The notes under the pieces are model-generated. The model was not told the DNA's origin, did no database searches, and saw only the letters and a program-made list of their open reading frames with translations. This document shows positions 10,593-19,112 of a stretch of DNA of 64,000 bases, in pieces. This stretch comes from Limimaricola cinnabarinus (GTDB taxonomy: Bacteria > Pseudomonadota > Alphaproteobacteria > Rhodobacterales > Rhodobacteraceae), in NCBI RefSeq assembly GCF_002723615.1, contig NZ_KZ304954.1:62001-126000 (forward strand), written 5' to 3'. A program made the position numbers and the translations under genes. Position 1 is the stretch's first letter, and every line of letters starts with the position of its first letter.

Positions 10593-11185
10593 CGGGCGCG
10601 GCGCAGATAGACGTAATAGGCGCCGTCGCCGCCATGGCGGATATGCGCCGGGGTGATCTGCAGCACCGCCTGTCTGAGCGGCGACAGGCCGAGCCATTGC
10701 GGCACCTGATGGCGCAGCACCCCGTGGCGCACCGGCATCGGCGCCTCGTAGTCCTTTTCCCGGCCCTTGCCGGTGATCACCAGCACGAGCCGGCGGCCCA
10801 TCGCCTGGCTCGACAGGATGAAGGCCACCAGCTCGGGATGCGCCTCGGACATGGTCATGCCGTGCAGGTCGAGCCGCGCCTCGGGCCTGAGCTTGCCGCG
10901 GGTCATGCGGCCATGCGCCTTGGCATCCATCGCCACCGGGGCGGCGCGCAGCCGGTCGCGCAGGCCGGGCAGGAGATCATCCTTGCGCGCGGTCTCGGCC
11001 TTCTGCCCGACCCTGAACCGGGGCAGCGGATCGAACGCCTCCGGGGGGGCGGGGTCCACGGGCTTGGGCGCGGGCTTGGCCTCGGGGGCGGGCGCGCGCG
11101 GCTTGCGCATCGGCGCGGCCTGTCGCGCGACGCTGTCCCACAGGGCCTTCTCCTCGGGCGACAGGTGCCGGGGCTTGCGCGCCAT
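10589..11185 (-). CDS. Smr domain protein
   Basis: 198 aa. The N-terminal half is charged and proline-rich (linker-like); the C-terminal half is an Smr domain with the diagnostic LDLHGMT near residue 105 and VLVITGKGR further on. Smr domains are nucleic-acid binding and often nicking or RNA-cleaving modules; free-standing alphaproteobacterial members have no assigned function. The ATG at 11185 overlaps the mltA stop by one base (TGATG), so it is coupled to mltA and timA. Confidence 0.88.
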   Translation of the reverse strand: MARKPRHLSPEEKALWDSVARQAAPMRKPRAPAPEAKPAPKPVDPAPPEAFDPLPRFRVGQKAETARKDDLLPGLRDRLRAAPVAMDAKAHGRMTRGKLRPEARLDLHGMTMSEAHPELVAFILSSQAMGRRLVLVITGKGREKDYEAPMPVRHGVLRHQVPQWLGLSPLRQAVLQITPAHIRHGGDGAYYVYLRRAR

Positions 11186-12216
11186 CAGGCCGGGTCGGCC
11201 AGCGTCTGGGGCAGCATGTCGAGCGCGCGCTGGATCGGCAGCAGCATCACCATCCGCCCGGTGTCGCGGGTCCGGCCCGCGCGCTTGCCCGCGAGCTTGC
11301 CGGTGCCGAAGAAGATGTCGGCGCGCTGGGCGCCCTTGATCGCCGATCCGGTGTCCTGCGCGATCATCAACCGGCGAAACCGGTCCTCGCCCTCGGTCTC
11401 GATCCAGACCGGCGCGCCGAGCGGCACGATCGACGGGTCCACCGCGATGCTGCGCAAGGGCGTGATCGAGCGGTTCATCGCGCCCAAGGGGCCGCGCTCG
11501 GGCGGGACCTCGTTCACCTCGCGGAAAAAGACGTAGGAGCGGTTGGTCCATAACAGCTCGCGCCCGTCGACCGGGTTGCGCCTGACCCATGAGCGGATCA
11601 CGTCGGCCGACACTTGGTGCGGCTCGTAGATGCCGCGCGCGACCAGCTCCTGCCCGATCGAGGAATAGGGCTGGCGGTTAGCCGCGCCGTAACCGAGCCG
11701 GATCACCTGCCCCGATGGCAGCCGCACCCGGCCCGAACCCTGGATCTGCAAGAAGAACAGCTCGACCGGATCGACATAGGCGATCTCGAGCCCGCGCCCC
11801 TTGAGCGCGCCGCCTTCCTCGATCTGTTGCCGGGTGAGCCACGGCTCCTCGGAAGGCAGATCGTCGGGCACGCGGTAGACCGGGGCGACATGGCGCCCGT
11901 CGGGCACCTCGGAGCCGCGCAGCTCGGGCTCGTAATAGCCGGTGAAGAGCGCATCCGCCCCGTCCTCGACCATCACCGGCAGGAAGAACAGCTCGAAGAA
12001 GCTCCTGGCGTCCTCGGCCTCGCCCGCCACGCCGCACAGCGCCTGCCAATCGCGGTCGCGCAGGTCCCGGCAGGTTTCGAGAAAGGCGGTCAGCGCGGCG
12101 GCGTGGTCATCGGCGGCCCAGCCGTCGAGTTGCTGGAACCCCAGAAGCTTCGGGCTTGCCGCCGCGCCGAGCGGCAGCCCGAGGGCCAGCGCCAGTGCCG
12201 CCGCGCGCCGGATCAT
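11185..12216 (-). CDS. mltA: Membrane-bound lytic transglycosylase A (MltA)
   Basis: 343 aa lytic transglycosylase that cleaves peptidoglycan glycan strands with formation of 1,6-anhydro-MurNAc. The MltA domain shows FTGYYEPEL near residue 93 and RLGYGAANRQPYSSIG; the C-terminal 3D domain contains MIAQDTGSAIKGAQRADIFFG with its aspartates. The N terminus is a signal peptide ending near AAAS-P, but there is no lipobox cysteine, so this protein is probably periplasmic rather than a lipoprotein like E. coli MltA. The start overlaps the timA stop (ATGA). Confidence 0.93.
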   Translation of the reverse strand: MIRRAAALALALGLPLGAAASPKLLGFQQLDGWAADDHAAALTAFLETCRDLRDRDWQALCGVAGEAEDARSFFELFFLPVMVEDGADALFTGYYEPELRGSEVPDGRHVAPVYRVPDDLPSEEPWLTRQQIEEGGALKGRGLEIAYVDPVELFFLQIQGSGRVRLPSGQVIRLGYGAANRQPYSSIGQELVARGIYEPHQVSADVIRSWVRRNPVDGRELLWTNRSYVFFREVNEVPPERGPLGAMNRSITPLRSIAVDPSIVPLGAPVWIETEGEDRFRRLMIAQDTGSAIKGAQRADIFFGTGKLAGKRAGRTRDTGRMVMLLPIQRALDMLPQTLADPA

Positions 12217-12872
12217 TCCCCGGTCGCCACCAGTTTCCAGTTGGGATCCTCGGTGCCCATCACGCGGCCGAAGGTCCAGACATCGCGCTGGCGCTTGATC
12301 TCGGAGGTCGAGCCCTCGACGATCTCGCCCGCGGCGTTGCGCACCACGTAAGTCAGCTCGCCGGTGAAGCGCACGGCGATCTCGCCCTCGCGCGTATCGG
12401 CATCGAAGCTCGCATCGCGCACCGCGACCTCGCCCAGACCGACGAAGGTCGCCTCGACCTTGAGCCCCTCGCGCTCGCGCGCGGCGACCACCTCGGCAAA
12501 GGCCTCGTGGACGTCATCGGAAAGAAACGGCTTCACGCTTTCGAGATCGCCGTTCTCGAAGGCCATGAGGATCATCTCGTACGCGCCGCGTGCCCCTTGC
12601 AGGAACTCGCTCAGGTTGAACGACGGATCCGCGGCCTTCATCGCGTAGAGCGCCTTGGCGGCGTCGCTGCCCTCGGGAACGTGATCGGTGATGTCGCGGT
12701 CGGGGCCGCCCTCGATCACCTCGAATTCGGGGCGCGCGCGGCGCTTTTCGGTCTGCGCGGGAAGGCTCGGCTTTTCGAAGCCCTCGCGCGTGCCCAGCAC
12801 CCCGCGCAGCCGCAGGATCAGGAAGATGGCGATGCCTGCGAGCACCAGAAGCTGGATGATGGGAGAGTTCAT
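12213..12872 (-). CDS. timA: Tim44/TimA family membrane-anchored adaptor
   Basis: 219 aa. A single N-terminal hydrophobic helix (about residues 4-22) is followed by a charged linker and a Tim44-like domain ending at the C terminus. The family is the bacterial relative of mitochondrial Tim44; in Caulobacter it was named TimA and is inner-membrane associated, with no settled role. I start it at the ATG at 12872 (MNSPIIQLL), which puts the anchor helix at the N terminus, not at in-frame starts further upstream. It heads the timA-mltA-smr operon and is divergent from fxsA. Confidence 0.85.
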   Translation of the reverse strand: MNSPIIQLLVLAGIAIFLILRLRGVLGTREGFEKPSLPAQTEKRRARPEFEVIEGGPDRDITDHVPEGSDAAKALYAMKAADPSFNLSEFLQGARGAYEMILMAFENGDLESVKPFLSDDVHEAFAEVVAAREREGLKVEATFVGLGEVAVRDASFDADTREGEIAVRFTGELTYVVRNAAGEIVEGSTSEIKRQRDVWTFGRVMGTEDPNWKLVATGE

Positions 12873-13013
12873 TCGGCGCCTCATGTCAGCACGGGCCTCG
12901 CACCGGACCCATGTCGCACCTATGTAAGCCACGCGAACCTTCAAGTCCACCGACCCACCGGCGCGGATCGTCGCGGGGCGCGGGGACGCTCACAGACCTT
13001 CGGGAGACCGCCC

Positions 13014-13526
13014 ATGTGGCTCTTCATCGCCTTCCTCGCCGTGCCGCTGATCGAGATCGGCCTGTTCATCCAGGTCGGCGGTCTGATCGGGCTCTGGCCG
13101 ACGCTTCTCATCGTGGTGCTGACCGCGATCGCCGGGACCGCGCTGGTGCGCGGGCAGGGGCTTCAGGCGGTCGCCCGGCTCAAGCGGTCGATGTCCGAGC
13201 TGTCGGACCCTTCGCGCGCGCTGGCCGATGGCGCGATGATCCTGTTCGCGGGCGCGCTCTTGCTGACGCCGGGCTTCTTCACCGATGCCTGCGGCTTCGC
13301 GCTGCTGGTCCCGGCGGTGCGCGGCCGGGTGTTCAAGCTTTTGAAGGACCGGGTGAAGGTGGCGAGCTTCGAGATGGGCCAGCCGCCGCATGGCGCCCAT
13401 CCCCGCCAACCGGGCGGCTATCCGGGCAGCCATGAGCGTCCGCGCGACACGGTGATCGACGGCGATTACCAGGAGCTGGGCGAGGGCCCGGCGCCGACGC
13501 ATCCCTCGGGCTGGACCCGCCATTGA
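13014..13526 (+). CDS. fxsA: FxsA family membrane protein
   Basis: 170 aa integral membrane protein with three to four hydrophobic segments in the first ~115 residues (LFIAFLAVPLIEIGLFI, ALVR loop, LLTPGFFTDACGFALLVP), then a soluble proline- and glycine-rich tail. LIEIGLF and TPGFxTD are FxsA hallmarks. E. coli FxsA was described through its overproduction relieving F-plasmid exclusion of phage T7; the physiological role is unknown. ATG at 13014 is the first codon after the divergent promoter gap with timA. Confidence 0.88.
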   Translation: MWLFIAFLAVPLIEIGLFIQVGGLIGLWPTLLIVVLTAIAGTALVRGQGLQAVARLKRSMSELSDPSRALADGAMILFAGALLLTPGFFTDACGFALLVPAVRGRVFKLLKDRVKVASFEMGQPPHGAHPRQPGGYPGSHERPRDTVIDGDYQELGEGPAPTHPSGWTRH

Positions 13527-13579
13527 GGGGGGGCGCGGGGGCTGATAGATAAGGCCTAACTGACACCGGAGGATCCCAG

Positions 13580-14125
13580 ATGACCGACACGCCCGACGCC
13601 CCCGCCAGCCCGCAGCCCGAAGGCCAGGCGCAACAGCAGCCCAAGGTGACGCAGCGCATCGTCGCGCAATATATCCGCGACATGTCCTTCGAGAACGCGC
13701 TGGCGCAGAAGGGCCTGTCGGGCGACCTGCAGCCCGAGGTCTCGGTTCAGGTCAACCTCGATGCGCGCAAGCGCGGCCAGGAAGGCCAGTACGAGGTCAT
13801 CACCAAGCTCAACATCACCTCGAAGGCCAAGGAGTCGGGCGAGCCGCTGTTCATCTTCGAGATCGAATATGCCGGCGTGTTCCAGATCTCCGGCGTGCCG
13901 GACGACCAGCTGCACCCCTATCTGCTGATCGAATGCCCGCGCATGATCTTCCCCTATCTGCGCCGGATCGTGTCGGACGTGACCCGCGATGGCGGCTTCC
14001 CGCCGCTGAACCTCGAGCAGATCGACTTCCTGCAGCTTTACCGCAACGAGCTTCAGCGCCGCGCGCAGCAGCAGCAGGCCCAGAAGGCTGCCGAGGCCGA
14101 GCAGGGCCCGTCGGGCACCGCCTGA
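13580..14125 (+). CDS. secB: Protein-export chaperone SecB
   Basis: 181 aa cytoplasmic chaperone that keeps preproteins unfolded and hands them to SecA. The SecB fold region spans about residues 20-155: QYIRDMSFEN, YAGVFQI, LLIECPRMIFPYLR and DGGFPPLNLEQIDF are all conserved blocks. A Gln/Ala-rich tail follows. It starts 53 bases after fxsA with GGAGGAT before the ATG. dnaQ converges on it with only three bases between the stops. Confidence 0.97.
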   Translation: MTDTPDAPASPQPEGQAQQQPKVTQRIVAQYIRDMSFENALAQKGLSGDLQPEVSVQVNLDARKRGQEGQYEVITKLNITSKAKESGEPLFIFEIEYAGVFQISGVPDDQLHPYLLIECPRMIFPYLRRIVSDVTRDGGFPPLNLEQIDFLQLYRNELQRRAQQQQAQKAAEAEQGPSGTA

Positions 14126-14128
14126 GGC

Positions 14129-14818
14129 CTAGCCGAACCTCTTCCAAAGCGCGTCGTCGCCCAGCTTGCCGATGAATTCGGCATGGGCGGCGGCCTCTTC
14201 CTCGGTGATCCGGGGAGGCAGCGGCGCGGATCGCGGACGCGGGCGCCATTCGGACTGCGCCGCATCATTGCCGCCTCCCTGCGCGACACCCAGCGCGAAA
14301 TCGGGCTGCCGCCCGCCGATCAGCTCCAGATAGACCTCGGCCAGGATCTCGCTGTCGAGCAGCGCGCCGTGCAGCGTGCGCGCGCCGTTGTCGATGCCGA
14401 AGCGACGGCACAGCGCGTCGAGCGAGGCGGGCGAGCCGGGAAAGCGCTTGCGCGCGATGGCCAGCGTGTCGAGCGCGCGGTCCATCGGGATCCTGGGCTT
14501 GTTGACCCAGCCCAGCTCGGCGTTGAGGAATTTCATGTCGAAGGCGGCGTTGTGGATCACCAGCCGCGCATCGCCGATGAAATCGAGGAAATCCTGCGCG
14601 ATGGCGGCGAATTTCGGCTTGTCGCGCAGGAAATCGTCGCCCAGCCCGTGCACCTCGAAGGCGCCCTTGGGCATGGAGCGTTCGGGGTTGATGTATTGGT
14701 GATAGGTCCGGCCCGTGGGCATATGGTTGAGCAGCTCGACCGCGCCGATCTCGACGATGCGGTCGCCCTCGGCGGGCTCGAAGCCGGTGGTTTCGGTGTC
14801 GAGTACGATCTCACGCAT
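14129..14818 (-). CDS. dnaQ: DNA polymerase III epsilon subunit (proofreading exonuclease)
   Basis: 229 aa DEDDh 3'-5' exonuclease. Exo I VLDTETTGFE (residues 5-14), Exo II VIHNAAFDMKFL, Exo III HGALLDSEILAEVYLEL with catalytic His and Asp are intact. The extension after the nuclease domain ends LWKRFG, resembling the clamp/alpha-binding tail of DnaQ. It overlaps coaE by eight bases in the maf-aroE-coaE-dnaQ operon, an order conserved next to the origin in Rhodobacteraceae. Confidence 0.95.
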   Translation of the reverse strand: MREIVLDTETTGFEPAEGDRIVEIGAVELLNHMPTGRTYHQYINPERSMPKGAFEVHGLGDDFLRDKPKFAAIAQDFLDFIGDARLVIHNAAFDMKFLNAELGWVNKPRIPMDRALDTLAIARKRFPGSPASLDALCRRFGIDNGARTLHGALLDSEILAEVYLELIGGRQPDFALGVAQGGGNDAAQSEWRPRPRSAPLPPRITEEEAAAHAEFIGKLGDDALWKRFG

Positions 14819-15404
14819 CGCGCAGCTCTCTCCTGATCCGGTCGATCACCTCTCGCACGGCGGCGCGGGCCGCGTCGAGTGTCACCGTCTCGATCAGGTA
14901 GTCGGCGCGGGCGCGTTTCTCAACATCCGGCATCTGCCGCGCGAGGATCGTATCGAGCTGCGCGCGCGTCATGCCGGGGCGGGCGAGCACGCGGGCGGCC
15001 TGCACTTCGGGCGGGGCGCTGACCACCACGACGGCGTCCATCTGCGCCTCGCCGCCGGTTTCGTAGAGCAGCGGGATGTCGAGCAGGGTGATATCGGCGC
15101 TCTGCGCCGCGACGAAGGCCTCGCGGTCTTCCTGCACCAGCGGATGCACGATGGCTTCGATGCGGGGCAGGGCGGCGGGATCGGCGGCGATGATGCGCTT
15201 GAGCGCGTCGCGTGAAACTGCCCCCTCGGCGACGGCTTCGGGGAAGGCCGCGCGCATCGGTTCCACGGCCGCACCGCCCGGCCCGTAGAGCCGGTGCACG
15301 GCGGCGTCGGCATCCCAGACCGGCAGGCCCTCATCGGCGAACATCGCCGCCGTCGTGGATTTGCCCATGCCGATCGAGCCCGTGAGGCCGAGGCGGAAGG
15401 TCAC
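14811..15404 (-). CDS. coaE: Dephospho-CoA kinase
   Basis: 197 aa, catalyses the last step of coenzyme A synthesis. The P-loop GLTGSIGMGKST is at residues 6-17; DADAAVHRLYG and the lid region follow. I start it at a GTG (15404) because it overlaps the aroE stop in a GTGA arrangement and places the P-loop where the family has it. No ATG fits better. Overlaps dnaQ by eight bases. Confidence 0.94.
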   Translation of the reverse strand: MTFRLGLTGSIGMGKSTTAAMFADEGLPVWDADAAVHRLYGPGGAAVEPMRAAFPEAVAEGAVSRDALKRIIAADPAALPRIEAIVHPLVQEDREAFVAAQSADITLLDIPLLYETGGEAQMDAVVVVSAPPEVQAARVLARPGMTRAQLDTILARQMPDVEKRARADYLIETVTLDAARAAVREVIDRIRRELRDA

Positions 15405-16231
15405 GCCAGCACCTTCGCGCGCAGCGCCTCCGTCACATTCGGCGTCGCGCCGAACCAGCGCTCGAAGCCCGGCACGGCCTGGTGCAGCAACATGCCGAGC
15501 CCGTCCACCGTGCGGCAGCCGCGGGCGCGCGCGGCGATCAGCATCGGCGTGTCGAGCGGGGTGTAGACGATATCGGTCGCCAGCGCCGAGGCGGGCAGGG
15601 CGGAGAGGTCGAGATCGAAGGGATCGGCGCCCGCCATGCCGAGCGATGTGGTGTTGACGAGGGTTGCCGCGCCCTCCAGCGCCGGGGCGGCCTCGGCCCA
15701 ATCGACCACGCGGATCTTCGGCCCGAAGGCCTCGGCCAGCGCCTCGGCCCGGGCGCGGGTGCGATTGGCGAGCCGGATCTCGGGCGTGCCGGCCTCGATC
15801 AGCGCGTCGAGCACCGCGCGCGCGGCCCCGCCCGCGCCCAGCACCACCGCCGGACCGGCGCTTGCCGTCCAGTCGGGCGCGGAATGGCGCAGATTGGCGA
15901 TGAAGCCATGGCCGTCGGTGTTGTCGGCATGGATGCCGTCCTCGCGGAAGGTCAGCGTGTTGGCCGCACCGATGCGCTTCGCGCGGTCGCTGACATGATC
16001 GGCGATCTGCAATGCCGCGAGCTTGTGCGGCAGCGTCACATTGGCGCCGCGAAATCCCATGCGGGGCAGGGTGCGAACGACATGGCCGAAATCATCCGGC
16101 TCCACGTGGAGCGGGGCGTAATGCCCCTCGATCCCCATCTCCGAGAGCCAATGCGCGAAAAGGCGCGGCGAGCGGGAATGGGCGATGGGGGCGCCGAGCA
16201 CCCCCGCCAGCGGAATGCGATGCGCGCTCAT
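15401..16231 (-). CDS. aroE: Shikimate dehydrogenase
   Basis: 276 aa NADP-dependent shikimate dehydrogenase of the aromatic amino acid pathway. Shikimate-binding block PIAHSRSP near residues 15-22, NVTLPHK with the catalytic lysine, DNTDGHGF, and nucleotide-binding GAGGAARA are all present. The ATG at 16231 overlaps the maf stop by four bases. A CACGTG-centred palindrome occurs in the gene near 16104-16117, but it is not a parS match. Confidence 0.96.
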   Translation of the reverse strand: MSAHRIPLAGVLGAPIAHSRSPRLFAHWLSEMGIEGHYAPLHVEPDDFGHVVRTLPRMGFRGANVTLPHKLAALQIADHVSDRAKRIGAANTLTFREDGIHADNTDGHGFIANLRHSAPDWTASAGPAVVLGAGGAARAVLDALIEAGTPEIRLANRTRARAEALAEAFGPKIRVVDWAEAAPALEGAATLVNTTSLGMAGADPFDLDLSALPASALATDIVYTPLDTPMLIAARARGCRTVDGLGMLLHQAVPGFERWFGATPNVTEALRAKVLA

Positions 16232-16827
16232 CTGTCGAGATCTCCCCTCAGCACCAGCCAGTTTATCAGCTCGACCAGCGGCAGGCCCAGCACGGTGAAG
16301 TAATCGCCCATCACCCGCACGAAGAGGCGCACGCCCTCCTCCTCGAGCTTGTAGCCGCCCACCGAGTGGCGGATCGAGTCCCAGTTGCGGTCGACGTAAT
16401 CGCGCAGGTAGCGCTCGGAGCATTTCGCCATGTCGAGCCGGACCACGCCGACATGGCGCCAGACCGGCTCCCCATCGAGGCAGACCACCGCCGCCGAAAG
16501 AAGCTGATGCGTGCGGCCCGACAGGCGGGTGAGCTGCTCGACCGCCTCATCGGGGCTTTCGGGCTTGGAGAAGACTTCGCCCCCGAGGTTCAGCACCTGA
16601 TCGCAGCCGAGCACCAAGGCACCGGGGCGGCGGGCCGAGACCTTAAGCGCCTTCATCTCGGCGAGCTTGTCGGCGAGATCGCGCGGCGGCGCGCCTTCGG
16701 CCAGAAGCGCGGCCTTCAGCGCGGCTTCGTCGATGCGGGCCTTTTCGATCTCGAAGGGGATCGCGGCGCCCTTCAGCAGATTGGCGCGGATCCGGGATCC
16801 GGAGGCAAGGACGAGGTTTTGGGTCAT
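16228..16827 (-). CDS. maf: Maf family nucleotide pyrophosphatase
   Basis: 199 aa Maf/HAM1-like fold enzyme that hydrolyses non-canonical or canonical nucleoside triphosphates. The N-terminal LASGSRIR loop and CDQVL acidic motif are typical; the catalytic-base region and SVGGYKLE near residue 160 are also conserved. First gene of the minus-strand operon running away from the probable origin, so its promoter must lie in or beside the origin DNA. Confidence 0.92.
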   Translation of the reverse strand: MTQNLVLASGSRIRANLLKGAAIPFEIEKARIDEAALKAALLAEGAPPRDLADKLAEMKALKVSARRPGALVLGCDQVLNLGGEVFSKPESPDEAVEQLTRLSGRTHQLLSAAVVCLDGEPVWRHVGVVRLDMAKCSERYLRDYVDRNWDSIRHSVGGYKLEEEGVRLFVRVMGDYFTVLGLPLVELINWLVLRGDLDR

Positions 16828-16950
16828 GGCGGCCTGTGGACGACTCTAGGGAGGAATCGGGATCGAATCATGAGCACGACTCGGTGGAGAGTTGTGACCG
16901 CTGTCGCGACTCGGGACAAGCGGGGTGAGTCGCCGGTGCGACTCAGCGAC

Positions 16951-16959
16951 TTATCCACT
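16951..16959 (+). promoter_or_regulatory. DnaA-box-like site
   Basis: TTATCCACT, eight of nine matches to the TTATCCACA consensus, in the middle of the GANTC array. Confidence 0.65.
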
Positions 16960-17161
16960 GGGGGCGAGAACAAGACGCAGTCTGGGGCCGATTGTGGGCA
17001 AAAGCGGGAGTCAAGCGCGCGACTCGGGGCTTCACAGCGGCAAGTCCTAAATTTTTTGCACTCTATAACAACGAGATAACCGATGTAGCCGAGTCGTTCC
17101 GAGTCCTCGTGGGAGTCGATCATCCTGTGGACGACTCTGGGGATGGGCGTTCAAACCCCGC

Positions 17162-17170
17162 TTATCCACC
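17162..17170 (+). promoter_or_regulatory. DnaA-box-like site
   Basis: TTATCCACC, eight of nine matches to consensus, immediately left of the pyrimidine-rich AT tract at 17174-17217, a plausible unwinding element. Confidence 0.65.
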
Positions 17171-17244
17171 TCCCTACTACTCTCTTCATCTTTTCTTTTA
17201 TCCTTATTCATTTGAGAAGGGGCCGGTCTGAGAAGGGGACCGAG

Positions 17245-17694
17245 ATGACCGACCTGCTGGCTGCGGCCTATCCGTGGATAAAGACCGGACACATCCTGTC
17301 CTTCGTGGCGTGGATGGCTGGGATGTTCTACCTGCCGCGGCTCTTCGTCTATCACGCGGAGCGGGCAGAGAAGGGCTCGGAGCTCGATGAGACCTTCCAG
17401 ATCATGGAAGCGAAGCTGCTGCGGCTGATCATGAGCCCGGCGATGATCTCGACCTGGATCTTCGGTCTTCTGCTGATCTCCACCGGGGTGGTCGACTGGT
17501 CGCAGCCCTGGCCCTGGATCAAGGCGGTGGCGGTGCTGGCGATGACGGGGATGCATGGCTGGCTGTCGAAGCGGCGCCGCGAGTTCGCGGCGGGCACCAA
17601 CAGCCGCACCGGGCGGCAGTACCGCATCGCCAACGAGGTGCCGACGCTGCTTTTGCTGGTGATCGTGGTGGCGGTGGTGGTCCGCCCGTTCTGA
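17245..17694 (+). CDS. hemJ: Protoporphyrinogen IX oxidase HemJ
   Basis: 149 aa membrane enzyme converting protoporphyrinogen IX to protoporphyrin IX in haem and bacteriochlorophyll synthesis. Four hydrophobic helices are visible, with KTGHILSFVAWMAGMFYLPRLFVYH holding the conserved His residues, and a C-terminal helix TLLLLVIVVAVVV. I start at the ATG at 17245, preceded by AAGGGGAC; an in-frame ATG at 17143 would add 34 residues encoded by origin DNA and is unlikely. First plus-strand gene to the right of the origin. Confidence 0.9.
   Translation: MTDLLAAAYPWIKTGHILSFVAWMAGMFYLPRLFVYHAERAEKGSELDETFQIMEAKLLRLIMSPAMISTWIFGLLLISTGVVDWSQPWPWIKAVAVLAMTGMHGWLSKRRREFAAGTNSRTGRQYRIANEVPTLLLLVIVVAVVVRPF
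17273..17281 (-). promoter_or_regulatory. DnaA-box-like site inside the hemJ 5' end
   Basis: CGTGGATAA on the plus strand, TTATCCACG on the minus: eight of nine matches. It lies in coding sequence, so it may be incidental, but it is the third TTATCCAC octamer in 331 bases. Confidence 0.4.
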
Positions 17695-17710
17695 GGGCCC
17701 CCCAGCAGCG

Positions 17711-17739
17711 TTGACGCGCGACTTGTCCACGCCTAAGAC
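17711..17739 (+). promoter_or_regulatory. Probable sigma-70 promoter of rho
   Basis: TTGACG at 17711-17716, 17-base spacer, TAAGAC at 17734-17739, in the 129-base gap between hemJ and rho. The -35 is good, the -10 modest. Confidence 0.45.
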
Positions 17740-17823
17740 TTCTCCCCGCTTGCCCGTCCGGGCAAAGCGATTCCATTTTCACGACTGACAAGAGCGGCCC
17801 GAGGGCCGCCGCAGGATCGTTGC

Positions 17824-19098
17824 ATGTCCCAGGACCGCCTGAATCTCGCCGACCTCAAGGCGCAGAGCCCGAAGGATCTTCTCTCCTTGGCCGAAGAGCT
17901 GGAGATCGAGAACGCCTCGACCATGCGCAAGGGCGACATGATGTTCGCCATTCTCAAGGAGCGCGCCGAGGAGGACTGGGTCATCGGCGGCGACGGCGTG
18001 CTCGAGGTGCTGCAGGACGGCTTCGGCTTCCTGCGCAGCCCCGAGGCGAACTACCTGCCGGGCCCCGACGACATCTATGTCTCGCCCGACATGATCCGCC
18101 AGTTTTCCCTGCGCACCGGCGATACGGTCGAGGGGGTGATCCAGGAGCCGAACGAGAACGAGCGCTACTTCGCGCTGGTCAGCGTCGAGAAGATCAACTT
18201 CGAGGCGCCCGAACGCGCGCGCCACAAGGTCGCCTTCGACAACCTGACGCCGCTCTACCCCGACGAGCGGCTGAAGATGGAGGTCGAAGAAGAAGCGGCG
18301 ACCAAGGACCGCTCGGCGCGGATCATCGATCTCGTCTCGCCGATCGGCAAGGGGCAGCGCTCGCTCATCGTGGCGCCGCCGCGCACCGGCAAGACGGTGC
18401 TGTTGCAGAACATCGCCCATTCGATCGAGAAGAACCATCCCGAGTGCTATCTCATCGTGCTCTTGATCGACGAGCGGCCCGAGGAGGTCACCGACATGCA
18501 GCGCTCGGTCAAGGGCGAGGTCGTCTCCTCGACCTTCGACGAGCCCGCGACGCGGCACGTTGCCGTCTCCGAGATGGTGATCGAGAAAGCCAAGCGCCTC
18601 GTCGAGCACAAGCGCGACGTGGTGATCCTGCTCGATTCGATCACCCGCCTTGGCCGCGCGTTCAACACCACCGTGCCGTCTTCGGGCAAGGTGCTGACCG
18701 GCGGTGTCGATGCCAACGCGCTGCAGCGCCCGAAGCGGTTCTTCGGCGCGGCGCGCAACATCGAGGAGGGCGGCTCGCTCACCATCATCGCGACCGCGCT
18801 GATCGACACCGGCAGCCGGATGGACGAGGTGATCTTCGAGGAGTTCAAGGGGACGGGCAATTCGGAGATCGTGCTCGACCGCAAGGTTGCCGACAAGCGC
18901 GTCTTCCCGGCGATGGACATCCTCAAATCCGGCACCCGCAAGGAGGACCTGCTGGTCGAGAAGGTCGATCTGCAGAAGACCTATGTGCTGCGCCGCATCC
19001 TCAATCCGATGGGCACCACGGATGCGATCGAGTTCCTGATCTCGAAGCTGAAACAGACCAAGACCAATTCCGATTTCTTCGACTCGATGAACACCTGA
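17824..19098 (+). CDS. rho: Transcription termination factor Rho
   Basis: 424 aa hexameric RNA helicase. N-terminal domain, then the primary RNA-binding cold-shock fold (GFGFLRSP near residue 65), Walker A APPRTGKT near 182-189, Walker [15 protein letters not shown] and Q/R-loop residues are intact. Length and motif order are standard. It starts 129 bases after hemJ; mnmE follows 14 bases after its stop, so rho is probably co-transcribed with the tRNA-modification and par genes. Confidence 0.97.
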   Translation: MSQDRLNLADLKAQSPKDLLSLAEELEIENASTMRKGDMMFAILKERAEEDWVIGGDGVLEVLQDGFGFLRSPEANYLPGPDDIYVSPDMIRQFSLRTGDTVEGVIQEPNENERYFALVSVEKINFEAPERARHKVAFDNLTPLYPDERLKMEVEEEAATKDRSARIIDLVSPIGKGQRSLIVAPPRTGKTVLLQNIAHSIEKNHPECYLIVLLIDERPEEVTDMQRSVKGEVVSSTFDEPATRHVAVSEMVIEKAKRLVEHKRDVVILLDSITRLGRAFNTTVPSSGKVLTGGVDANALQRPKRFFGAARNIEEGGSLTIIATALIDTGSRMDEVIFEEFKGTGNSEIVLDRKVADKRVFPAMDILKSGTRKEDLLVEKVDLQKTYVLRRILNPMGTTDAIEFLISKLKQTKTNSDFFDSMNT

Positions 19099-19112
19099 CG
19101 CGGAGCGCGGCG

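Larger units (their letters stand above)
16833..17219. other. Probable chromosomal replication origin (oriC)
   Basis: Gene-free stretch between divergent maf and hemJ. It contains 13 GANTC sites in 296 bases (starts 16842, 16854, 16865, 16878, 16908, 16927, 16940, 17008, 17021, 17091, 17101, 17113, 17133), nine of them as the hexamer CGACTC. TTATCCAC octamers occur at 16951 and 17162, and a third, inverted, just inside hemJ at 17274. Two 15-base copies of CCTGTGGACGACTCT lie at 16833 and 17124. AT-rich stretches at 17046-17080 and 17174-17217 could unwind. Neighbouring genes read outward, and parS and parAB lie within 8 kb. The call is by features and synteny, not experiment. Confidence 0.8.

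Noticed and set aside
16104-16117. CACGTG-centred palindrome in aroE near the origin
   Set aside because: Arms GCTC/GAGC do not match parS TGTTT/AAACA, and the sequence codes for HVEP in AroE.
17143-17244. 34-residue N-terminal extension of hemJ
   Set aside because: Encoded by the AT-rich flank of the origin, no ribosome site, and HemJ proteins start near MTDLLAAAYPW.
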